DNA of 6,211 nucleotides from contig CAJTVO010000160.1 of NCBI GenBank assembly GCA_910579485.1, positions 1 to 6,211 of the forward strand, given 5' to 3'. Made by a program: the position numbers and the translations under genes. This document shows, piece after piece, positions 1 to 4,670 of this stretch. Under the pieces are notes generated by a model. That model made no database searches and was not told where the DNA came from. It was given only the letters and a program-made list of their open reading frames with translations. The stretch comes from an uncultured Oscillospiraceae bacterium (GTDB taxonomy: Bacteria > Bacillota > Clostridia > Oscillospirales > Oscillospiraceae). Each line of letters opens with the position of its first letter. Positions within the stretch are counted from its first letter, which is position 1.

Positions 1-7
1 GTGTGAA

Positions 8-47
8 CAAAAAGTACCCAAAAAGTCACTTAAACCTACGGTTTAAG
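8..47 (-). terminator. Intrinsic terminator at the end of the leftward transcription unit
   Basis: On the minus strand an 8-bp perfect stem (CTTAAACC, loop GTA, GGTTTAAG; positions 47 to 29) is followed within four bases by two T-runs (CTTTTT, then ACTTTTT). It follows the conserved GGGATTCT of the left noncoding element, so it probably ends a transcript that covers the small-protein gene and that element. The T-rich tail is slightly offset from the stem, so termination strength is uncertain. Confidence 0.6.
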
Positions 48-190
48 AATCCCTTGATCACGGGGGAGTTTATTTGCGCCCGAGGCATGGTCTTATTTGC
101 TCTAAACCTTACTGCCGTCCGCTTCAGAGGTCTTCTGCGTCTACCCTCACGTGTATGATGGGGGCCCCTACCTCTTGCGGAGAATGGTGG
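48..190 (-). ncRNA. Candidate structured noncoding RNA, left copy (possibly raiA-like)
   Basis: There is no coding potential here. Read on the minus strand it matches the element at 1040-1196 in colinear blocks: GGTAGGGG (172-165), GAAGCGGACGGCAGT (125-111), GTTTAGA (107-101), GCCTCGGGCGCAAATAAAC (86-68) and GGGATTCT (53-46). Block spacing differs from the other copy by only 0-3 bases, while the sequence between blocks has diverged, as expected of a folded RNA. AGAGGT near 175 can pair with ACCTCT near 130, and GGCA (117-114) with TGCC near 88. It lies directly downstream of the leftward small-protein gene and ends at a terminator. The raiA motif, a Firmicutes RNA of about 200 nt, is my best guess for the family from memory and is unverified. 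The 5' end is a guess. Confidence 0.5.
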
Positions 191-227
191 GCGGCGGGGG
201 GCGATGCGTAAATGTTTTTTTGATTCG

Positions 228-476
228 TTACTGCGTGCTGAATACTTCCAGCATCAGCTGGACGCCTAGTTTGAAGCCTTCGCGGAAATGGTGGATATCG
301 TTTATGTTCTCCTTCTCACACAGCTTATAAAAATGAGTATCCACTACCTCGCTTCCCAGCGCCTCTGTTACCTTATCCCCAAATTCCATGTCCGTATCCC
401 TCAGCTCCTGCGGATAATGCGCACGACTGGCTTGACCTCGGTATTCCCCGTTATAAATGTCAGATAAAATACTCAT
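228..476 (-). CDS. Small DUF6809-like protein of unknown function (82 aa)
   Basis: This encodes an 82-residue, largely charged, soluble protein beginning MSILSDIYNGEYRGQ and ending in a helical stretch with FREGFKLGVQLMLEVF. The start pattern (SIL..LYNG) and the C-terminal (F..GF.LG..LM.EV) pattern resemble small Firmicutes proteins grouped as DUF6809; that assignment is from memory. No catalytic motif, signal peptide or membrane segment is visible. An in-frame ATG exists at 548, but the start at 476 is preferred: AAAGGGGT lies just upstream at good spacing, and the longer form would run through the -35 and -10 boxes. It diverges from the two XRE regulator genes across a shared promoter/operator region, so it is probably controlled by one or both of them. 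No toxin or antitoxin signature can be claimed. Confidence 0.75.
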   Translation of the reverse strand: MSILSDIYNGEYRGQASRAHYPQELRDTDMEFGDKVTEALGSEVVDTHFYKLCEKENINDIHHFREGFKLGVQLMLEVFSTQ

Positions 477-496
477 GGTTGTACCCCTTTCAAAAA

Positions 497-509
497 TCTC
501 TTGCGGAGA
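497..509. promoter_or_regulatory. Putative XRE repressor operator, distal half-site pair (O2)
   Basis: Dyad TCTC-TTGCG-GAGA, followed by ACTT. It repeats the arrangement of the site at 526-540 with the same arm/spacer geometry, centres about 30 bp (three helical turns) apart. On the leftward transcript it falls just downstream of the expected start site. For the rightward genes it overlaps the likely -35 box. The position suits repression of both directions, but binding is inferred. Confidence 0.5.
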
Positions 510-529
510 ACTTAAATTTATTATATTCT
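501..529 (+). promoter_or_regulatory. Weak candidate promoter for the XRE gene pair
   Basis: TTGCGG (501-506), a 17-base spacer, then TATTCT (524-529); an alternative -10 is TATATT (522-527) with a 15-base spacer. It would give a short leader before the AAGGAG ribosome site at 547-552. It is much weaker than the opposing promoter and shares its -35 region with the distal operator, consistent with an autoregulated repressor gene. Confidence 0.4.
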
Positions 530-548
530 CTTTGCGAGAACTTGTCAA
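520..548 (-). promoter_or_regulatory. Consensus sigma-A promoter for the leftward small-protein gene
   Basis: On the minus strand TTGACA (548-543) and TATAAT (525-520) are both perfect hexamers with an ideal 17-base spacer. The expected start site is near 513, giving a leader of roughly 37 bases before the start codon at 476. The spacer contains a perfect dyad operator, so a strong promoter is paired with a block placed between its two boxes. Confidence 0.85.
526..540. promoter_or_regulatory. Putative XRE repressor operator inside the promoter spacer (O1)
   Basis: Perfect inverted repeat TTCTC-TTTGC-GAGAA lying exactly between the -35 and -10 boxes of the leftward promoter. A dimeric helix-turn-helix repressor bound here would exclude RNA polymerase. 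The related dyad at 497-509 and the adjacent XRE genes make this the natural target of one or both regulators. Which one binds cannot be read from the sequence. Confidence 0.65.
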
Positions 549-557
549 GGAGTAATT

Positions 558-785
558 ATGTTTTCAAGAGAACAATTTGGACAGCGTTTATATGAGATGC
601 GAAAAAAGAACCACGAAACGCAGGCTGACCTTGCGGCACTGTTGGAGTGCGTAAAGAGCCATATCAGTGAGATGGAAAGTGGGAAGAAGATCACTACCGC
701 AGAAAAAATCGTGCTGATTTGTGAGCATTACCATATTTCTTCTGACTATCTCCTGGGATTAAGTGATGACCCTAGTCCTAGATAA
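558..785 (+). CDS. XRE-family helix-turn-helix transcriptional regulator, copy 1 (75 aa)
   Basis: This small single-domain DNA-binding protein of the Cro/CI (HTH_3) type has 75 residues. The fold is visible as F7-R15 (helix 1), T21-L29 (helix 2), C31-E40 (recognition helix, ending in SEMESGKK), T46-Y58 (helix 4) and a C-terminal SSDYLLGL, a typical ending of SinR-like and phage-like repressors. No sensing or protease domain follows, so it is probably a simple dimeric repressor. AAGGAG (547-552) lies five bases before the ATG. It is divergent from the small-protein gene and followed after 14 bases by a paralogue, so the pair is one operon. The DNA is clearly lower in GC than the housekeeping genes downstream, suggesting acquisition. 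It probably represses its own divergent region through the TCTC-N5-GAGA sites. Confidence 0.88.
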   Translation: MFSREQFGQRLYEMRKKNHETQADLAALLECVKSHISEMESGKKITTAEKIVLICEHYHISSDYLLGLSDDPSPR

Positions 786-799
786 ATAAGGAGTTTTAT

Positions 800-1027
800 A
801 TGTTTTCAAAAGAATTATTTGGTCAGCGTTTATCAGAAACACGACGAAAGAATCATGAGACGCAGGTTGATTTGGGACATGTCATCCGCACCGGCCGGAC
901 CACGGTCAGTGAGATGGAGAGCGGCAAGAAGACCACTACAGCGGAAAAAATCGCGTTGATCTGTGAGCACTATCATATTTGCTCGGATTATTTGCTGGGG
1001 TTGACGGATGACCCAAGCCCCCGATAA
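800..1027 (+). CDS. XRE-family helix-turn-helix transcriptional regulator, copy 2 (75 aa, tandem paralogue)
   Basis: Same length and architecture as the gene before it; I count 54 of 75 residues identical, including the shared C-terminal DDPSPR. The 21 differences are not spread evenly: residues 26-36 differ at every position (AALLECVKSHI versus GHVIRTGRTTV). These cover the end of helix 2, the turn and the first part of the recognition helix, which contacts DNA in this family. The two proteins therefore probably share a dimer interface but read different operators, or one heterodimerises with the other. AAGGAG (788-793) sits six bases before the ATG, and both genes are likely on one transcript. 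Codons are somewhat richer in G/C than in copy 1. No other function is visible. Confidence 0.87.
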   Translation: MFSKELFGQRLSETRRKNHETQVDLGHVIRTGRTTVSEMESGKKTTTAEKIALICEHYHICSDYLLGLTDDPSPR

Positions 1028-1039
1028 TGGGGTGATGTT

Positions 1040-1196
1040 CCGTCAAGTACCCCGGGGAGTCTGCCACGCTAGACGGTAGGGACTGCCGGTAACCACGCTG
1101 AAATAGAAACTGAAGTTGCACGAAGCGGACGGTAGTCAGTTTAGACCAAACCAGACTGTGCCTCGGGCGCAAAATAAACAGATGAGGAGCGGGATT
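1040..1196 (+). ncRNA. Candidate structured noncoding RNA, right copy (possibly raiA-like)
   Basis: This noncoding stretch begins 13 bases after the second XRE gene. It carries the blocks shared with the minus-strand element at 48-190: GGTAGGG (1075-1081), GAAGCGGACGGTAGT (1122-1136), GTTTAGA (1139-1145), GCCTCGGGCGC then AAAATAAAC (1160-1179) and GGGATTCT (1191-1198). Possible helices include GTCT/AGAC around 1060-1073, AGTC (1134-1137)/GACT (near 1155), and a longer-range pairing of GACTGCCG (1081-1088) with CGGTAGTC (1130-1137). The last competes with the second, so the fold is not settled. A 12-bp terminal hairpin follows at once. The raiA motif is my best family guess, from memory only. 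It may be processed from the XRE transcript or have its own promoter; I see no convincing one. Confidence 0.55.
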
Positions 1197-1233
1197 CTCA
1201 AGGGGGAGTCCTCTCCCCCTTGAGCACGCTTTT
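1197..1233 (+). terminator. Probable terminator of the XRE / right noncoding RNA unit
   Basis: Perfect 12-bp stem CTCAAGGGGGAG, loop TCCT, CTCCCCCTTGAG (1197-1224), placed right after GGGATTCT exactly as the hairpin in the left copy. The following bases (CACGCTTTT) give only a short T-run, so termination may be weak, or the hairpin may instead be the RNA's 3' domain. Confidence 0.5.
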
Positions 1234-1234
1234 G

Positions 1235-1262
1235 CCTACTTTTGGCGTGTGCCAAAAGTAGG
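1235..1262. repeat. CTACTTTT-type palindromic repeat, copy 1
   Basis: Perfect 12-bp stem CCTACTTTTGGC, loop GTGT, GCCAAAAGTAGG. A second copy lies at 6131-6156, where the paired positions next to the loop differ in a compensating way (GGC/GCC here, CGC/GCG there). This looks like a dispersed intergenic palindrome family rather than a one-off terminator. The degenerate AAAAAGTAC/CAAAAAGTC at 9-28 may be a decayed relative. Confidence 0.7.
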
Positions 1263-1270
1263 TCCAGGGT

Positions 1271-1291
1271 CTGGGGGCGGACAGCCCCCAG
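1271..1291. repeat. GC-rich hairpin in the intergenic region before miaA
   Basis: Perfect 8-bp stem CTGGGGGC, loop GGACA, GCCCCCAG. It follows the CTACTTTT palindrome by eight bases and may belong to the same composite intergenic element. There is no T-run, so it is not a typical terminator. Confidence 0.5.
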
Positions 1292-1315
1292 GCTATTGAT
1301 AAGAAATCGTTTAGC

Positions 1316-1344
1316 GCGGCCCGAAGGGCCGCAGAAGAGGCCCT
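1316..1344 (+). promoter_or_regulatory. Hairpin pair in the miaA leader, next to the ribosome site
   Basis: GCGGCCC (1316-1322), loop GAA, GGGCCGC (1326-1332) forms a perfect 7-bp stem. AGGGCC (1325-1330) can instead pair with GGCCCT (1339-1344), which would cover the GAAGAGG ribosome site of miaA (1334-1340). The two pairings exclude each other, so a translational switch is conceivable. The first stem is longer and has the tighter loop, leaving the site open by default. Regulation is inference. Confidence 0.3.
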
Positions 1345-1345
1345 C

Positions 1346-2290
1346 ATGTTACCAAAAGTTCTCTGTGTCGTCGGCCCCACCGCCAGCGGCAAAACAAAAC
1401 TAGGCGTCCTGCTGGCCAAAAAATTTAACGGCGAGGTAGTGAGCATCGATTCGATGCAGATCTATCAGGGAATGTCCATCGGCACCGCCGCCCCCACGGC
1501 GGCGGAGATGGAAGGCATCCCCCACCATATGGTGGGCGTCGCCGCCCCCGGCGACAACTGGTCCGCCGCCCGGTTCACCGCCGCCGCGGACAATCACATA
1601 CAGGATATTCTGCGCCGGAATAAACTCCCCGTACTGGTAGGCGGCACCGGCCTCTACCTGGACGCCGTCATTGCGGGGCGGACCTTCGCCCCGGGAGCCT
1701 CCGGCGGCGCGGTGCGGAAAAAGCTCCAGGAGGAGCTGGAGGCCGGGGGTGTTGAACCCCTTTTGGCGGAGCTTCGCCGGGTGGACCCGGAGGCCGCCGC
1801 CCGGCTCCACCCCGCCGACGTGAAGCGCGTCCTCCGGGCCCTGGAGGTCTACCGGGAAACGGGAAAGACCATCTCCCGGCACAACGAGGAGACCCGCGCC
1901 CTGCCCGGCAAATATGACCCCGTCTATATCGGCCTGGCCTTCCGGGACCGGGAGGACATGAAGGCGCTCATCGACCTCCGGGTGGACCGGATGCTGGAGG
2001 AGGGCCTCCTGGAGGAGGTCCGCTCACTCCGGGACGCGGGAGTCCCCCGGGACTCCACCGCCCTCCAGGCCATCGGGTACAAGGAGCTCCTCCCCGCCCT
2101 GGAGGGGGCCTGCTCCCTGGAGGAGGCCGCAGCGGAAATCAAGCTCCGCTCCCGGCAGTATGCCAAGCGGCAGCTGACCTGGCTGCGGCGAAATCCGGAC
2201 GTCCACTGGATCTATTGGGAAAAAAAGCGCGATTTTGCCGCCGCTTTGCAAAATGCGACAGAAATTCTCATGGCGCAGGGGCTACAATAG
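1346..2290 (+). CDS. miaA: tRNA dimethylallyltransferase MiaA (314 aa)
   Basis: MiaA transfers the dimethylallyl group of DMAPP to N6 of adenosine 37 in tRNAs reading UNN codons (i6A37), the first step toward ms2i6A, which stabilises codon pairing. The protein is full length for the family. It shows the P-loop GPTASGKT (10-17), the DSMQIYQGMSIGTA block with catalytic Asp35, HHMVG (60-64), the GGTGLY motif (99-104) with Thr101, the variable insertion domain (about 115-190), QAIGYKE (241-247) and the C-terminal RQYAKRQLTWLRR (270-282). AGAGG lies five bases before the ATG, and the P-loop is only nine residues in, so the start is well placed. The last 70 bases are more AT-rich than the body. It is followed after 63 bases by hfq, a pairing found in many bacteria, and probably shares its transcript. 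Confidence 0.97.
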   Translation: MLPKVLCVVGPTASGKTKLGVLLAKKFNGEVVSIDSMQIYQGMSIGTAAPTAAEMEGIPHHMVGVAAPGDNWSAARFTAAADNHIQDILRRNKLPVLVGGTGLYLDAVIAGRTFAPGASGGAVRKKLQEELEAGGVEPLLAELRRVDPEAAARLHPADVKRVLRALEVYRETGKTISRHNEETRALPGKYDPVYIGLAFRDREDMKALIDLRVDRMLEEGLLEEVRSLRDAGVPRDSTALQAIGYKELLPALEGACSLEEAAAEIKLRSRQYAKRQLTWLRRNPDVHWIYWEKKRDFAAALQNATEILMAQGLQ

Positions 2291-2295
2291 AGTCC

Positions 2296-2327
2296 GGGCG
2301 GACAGGCCGAAAGGCCCTCCCCCGCCC
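2296..2327 (+). other. Composite mRNA hairpin between miaA and hfq
   Basis: GGGCGG (2296-2301) pairs with CCGCCC (2322-2327). Inside it GGCC (2305-2308) and GGCC (2313-2316) close a stable GAAA tetraloop, with an unpaired internal loop between the stems. No T-run follows, so it is more likely an mRNA stability or processing element in the hfq leader than a terminator. Confidence 0.4.
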
Positions 2328-2353
2328 TATTACACAAAAGAGAGGTAGACATC

Positions 2354-2593
2354 ATGAGCAGCAAATCACCCAACCTGCAGGACGTGTTCCTGGCTTCCGC
2401 CCGGCGGACCGAGACGCCGGTGACGGTCTTTCTGGTCAACGGATTCCAGATGCGGGGCACCATCACCGGCTTCGACGCCTTTACCGTGGTCCTCACCGCT
2501 GAGGGAAAACAGAACCTGATCTACAAGCACGCCATTTCTACGGTCAGCCCCGCCCGCACCGTGGACCTGGCCGAGTGGGAGGACACCCTCTGA
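2354..2593 (+). CDS. hfq: RNA chaperone Hfq (79 aa)
   Basis: Hfq forms a ring-shaped hexamer that binds small RNAs and A-rich or U-rich mRNA segments, promoting sRNA-mRNA pairing; in Firmicutes its role is weaker and varies by species. The 79 residues contain one Sm domain. An N-terminal helix with NLQDVFL (7-13) leads into the Sm1 strand block, VTVFLVNGFQMRGTITGFD at about 23-41. The Sm2 block YKHAISTV (57-64) contains the family's near-invariant KHA motif that binds uridine at the proximal face. The tail after Sm2 is short and acidic (DLAEWEDTL), without the long flexible C-terminus of enterobacterial Hfq. AGAGAGG (2340-2346) lies at good spacing before the ATG. It sits 63 bases after miaA and probably shares its promoter. 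Confidence 0.97.
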   Translation: MSSKSPNLQDVFLASARRTETPVTVFLVNGFQMRGTITGFDAFTVVLTAEGKQNLIYKHAISTVSPARTVDLAEWEDTL

Positions 2594-2661
2594 TCCTTTA
2601 AGCTCCACCGGGGCCTATGGGGCTCCTGGATATCCCAGCGCTGTTTAAGAAAGAGATACAT

Positions 2662-3960
2662 ATGAAAACTGGAACGCTTGCCACAAAATTGATGCTTGCC
2701 GCCATCTTCCTCACGGTACTGGTGTACTTCGGCGTGAGTACGGCGGCCTATTTCAACGACCCTTACACCACCACCGTTGCCTATGGCTTCGTGGGCGAGG
2801 ACGCCGTGACCGTCTCCGGCTACGTGGTAAGGGACGAGGAGGTCCTCCCCGAAGGCGGAGAGCTGGTCTACTCCTCCCGGGGCGAGGGAGAACGGGTGGG
2901 CCGGGGAGGCACGGTGGCCCTGGTCTATCCCACCGCCCAGGCCCTCAGCGACGCCAACACCTTACGGGACCTGACGAGTCAGCTGGAGCAGCTGCAGCAC
3001 GCCAGCTCCCTGGCCTCCGGGAGCCGGGCCTCCGCGCGGCTGGACGACGAGATCGCCGGGGCCCTGGCGGAATTTCACGGCGCCCTGGCGGAGGGCGGGC
3101 TCACCGCCGCCGGGGAGAGCGGGCGGAGCCTCCGGTCCGCCGTCCTGCGGCGGAGCTACGCCTTCTCCGGAGACGGGGGGCTGGAGGCCTCTATCGCCGC
3201 CCTGGGGGAGCGGATCTCCGCCCTCTCCGCTTCGGCGGAGACCGATGTGGTCCGGGTGTCCGCGCCCTCGGCGGGGCTGTTCTCCGGACTGGTGGACGGC
3301 TATGAGACGGTGCTGACCCGGTCCGGCGTGCTGGAGCTGGACCCCGCCGGGTACCGGGCCATCGCGCCGGAGGAGGCCTCCGGCGTGGGACGGATGATCT
3401 ATGGAAGCGGCTGGTCCTTCGTGACGCTGATGCGGAGCGAGGACGCCAAGCGCCTCCAGGAGGGCGGGTCGGTGCGCCTCCGGTTCCAGACGGGACTGGA
3501 CCGGGACCTGACGGTCAAGGTGGAGCGCATCAGCGCCGAGGACGGGGGACGCCGGGTGGTGGTGTTCTCCTCGGAGAAGTACCTCAACCTCGCCACCCTG
3601 CTGCGCCGCCAGAACGCCCAGATCATCTTTGACAGCCACGACGGCATCCGGGTGCCCCGCAGCGCCGTCCGGGTGGACCTCCAGGAGATCGTGGACGAGA
3701 GCGGCCAGCCGGTGCTGGACGGCCAGGGGAACCCCAAGACCAAGTCGGTGACGGGCGTGTACTGCCTCTGGGGCGACACGGCCCGGCTCAAGCCGGTGAA
3801 GGTCCTGTGGCAGGAGGATGAGTACATCCTGGTGGCTCCGGACGAGGAGGCCCTGTCGGCCTTCACCTCGGAGAGGGCCCGGGAGGGCCGCCGCCTCCGG
3901 GCCGGAGACCAGGTGATCACCGCCGCGGCGGAGGTATATGACGGAAAGGTGGTGCAGTAA
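2662..3960 (+). CDS. Membrane-anchored HlyD/RND-type adaptor-like protein (432 aa)
   Basis: This resembles periplasmic adaptor (HlyD family) proteins annotated in this position in Clostridia. An N-terminal transmembrane segment at about 8-29 anchors it. The first half of a barrel-sandwich (lipoyl-like) domain follows (about 48-90, SGYVVRDEEVL...), then a helical, probably coiled-coil hairpin (95-192), the second half (196-220, VRVSAPSAGLFSGLVDGYE) and beta domains with GIRVPRSAV (328-336) and a terminal LRAGDQVITAA (412-422). An in-frame ATG at 2617 would add 15 residues but has no ribosome site; AGAAAGAG before 2662 and the immediate membrane segment favour the shorter form. No transporter partner lies nearby. 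Its stop overlaps the yggS start by one base, implying translational coupling and a possible envelope or division role. Function is unproven. Confidence 0.75.
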   Translation: MKTGTLATKLMLAAIFLTVLVYFGVSTAAYFNDPYTTTVAYGFVGEDAVTVSGYVVRDEEVLPEGGELVYSSRGEGERVGRGGTVALVYPTAQALSDANTLRDLTSQLEQLQHASSLASGSRASARLDDEIAGALAEFHGALAEGGLTAAGESGRSLRSAVLRRSYAFSGDGGLEASIAALGERISALSASAETDVVRVSAPSAGLFSGLVDGYETVLTRSGVLELDPAGYRAIAPEEASGVGRMIYGSGWSFVTLMRSEDAKRLQEGGSVRLRFQTGLDRDLTVKVERISAEDGGRRVVVFSSEKYLNLATLLRRQNAQIIFDSHDGIRVPRSAVRVDLQEIVDESGQPVLDGQGNPKTKSVTGVYCLWGDTARLKPVKVLWQEDEYILVAPDEEALSAFTSERAREGRRLRAGDQVITAAAEVYDGKVVQ

Positions 3961-4652
3961 TGTCCATTGCGGAAAATATTCAGGCCATCCGGGCGCGGAT
4001 GGACCGGGCGGCCCGGGAGGCGGGCCGGGACCCGGCGGAGATCCTCCTGGTGGGGGCCAGCAAGATGAACGGCGCCGCCGCCTGCCGGGCGGCCATCGCC
4101 GCGGGGATCGACGCCCTGGGGGAGAACCGGGTCCAGGAGATGACCGCCAAGCTGGAGGAGCACGCCTACGACGGGGCGCCCCTTCACTTTATCGGGCGGC
4201 TCCAGCGCAACAAGGTGCGCCAGGTGGTGGGGACGGCCTCCCTGATCCACTCCGCGGGCTCCCTGGCCCTGCTGGAGGAGATCCAGCGGCAGGCGGAGAA
4301 ACGGGCGCTGGTCCAGGACGTGCTGCTGGAGGTCAATATCGGCGGCGAGGAGAGCAAGGGCGGATTCGCGCCGGAGGAGCTGTACGCCGCAGCGGAGACC
4401 GCCGGAGGGTTCCCGAACGTCCGGGTCCTGGGATTGATGACCATCCCCCCCGTGGAGCGCGAGCCCCATGGAAATTTCCCTTACTTTTTAAAAGTTTCCC
4501 AGCTTTATGTTGACATAAGCAGGAATTTGTATGATAATAGCTTTAAATACCTATCCATGGGTATGAGCGACGATTTTGAGGACGCCATTGCCGCCGGGGC
4601 CACCATGATCCGCGTGGGCTCCGCGATTTTTGGACATAGACAGTACCAATAA
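3960..4652 (+). CDS. yggS: YggS/PLPBP family pyridoxal-phosphate homeostasis protein (230 aa)
   Basis: This is a cytosolic PLP-binding, alanine-racemase-like TIM-barrel protein (YlmE in Bacillus) that carries PLP without known catalysis and keeps vitamin B6 and amino-acid pools in balance. It is full length. Lys35 in LLVGASKMN is the expected Schiff-base lysine. GENRVQE (54-60), HFIGRLQRNKVR (76-87), GLMTIPP (158-164) and the phosphate-binding end LSMGMSDDFE...GATMIRVGSAIFG (198-225) match the family. The ATG overlaps the preceding stop (TAATG), so it is translationally coupled. Residues about 171-199 are encoded by a 90-bp stretch of only about 31% GC, against 70% just before it. The reading frame continues through this stretch, which carries a promoter-like sequence facing sepF. 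The gene belongs to the conserved yggS-sepF-divIVA division neighbourhood. Confidence 0.95.
   Translation: MSIAENIQAIRARMDRAAREAGRDPAEILLVGASKMNGAAACRAAIAAGIDALGENRVQEMTAKLEEHAYDGAPLHFIGRLQRNKVRQVVGTASLIHSAGSLALLEEIQRQAEKRALVQDVLLEVNIGGEESKGGFAPEELYAAAETAGGFPNVRVLGLMTIPPVEREPHGNFPYFLKVSQLYVDISRNLYDNSFKYLSMGMSDDFEDAIAAGATMIRVGSAIFGHRQYQ
4510..4538 (+). promoter_or_regulatory. Candidate internal promoter for sepF-divIVA inside yggS
   Basis: TTGACA (4510-4515), a 17-base spacer and GATAAT (4533-4538): a perfect -35, a 5-of-6 -10 and ideal spacing. It lies within the only strongly AT-rich part of yggS. Transcription would start near 4545, giving an untranslated leader of about 125 bases before sepF at 4671. 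Use in the cell is inferred. Confidence 0.65.
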
Positions 4653-4670
4653 CTAGGGGAGGTTTCCACC

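Noticed and set aside
477..548. Longer N-terminal form of the leftward small protein (start at 548)
   Set aside because: It would be translated from the promoter's own -35 to -10 region, and the start at 476 has its own ribosome site (AAAGGGGT).
936..1172. 78-codon minus-strand frame over the end of the second XRE gene and the right RNA element
   Set aside because: No recognisable protein features. The region is better explained by the conserved noncoding blocks on the other strand.
2260..2288. Possible promoter for hfq at the end of miaA (TACAAT at 2283-2288)
   Set aside because: The -10 is good, but no acceptable -35 lies 16-18 bases upstream, so it was not listed as a feature.
2617..2661. 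Upstream start for the HlyD-like protein
   Set aside because: No ribosome site precedes 2617, and the extra 15 residues would push the N-terminal membrane anchor inward. The ATG at 2662 has AGAAAGAG upstream.
3566..3580. TTCTC...GAGAA dyad inside the adaptor gene resembling the XRE operator
   Set aside because: The spacer is 4 rather than 5 bases, it lies mid-gene, and the codons (VFSSEKY) fully explain it.
3399..4469. 356-codon open frame on the minus strand opposite the adaptor and yggS
   Set aside because: Its translation is low-complexity, rich in Gly, Arg, Pro and His, with no motifs. It is a shadow of high-GC genes whose own frames carry clear domains.
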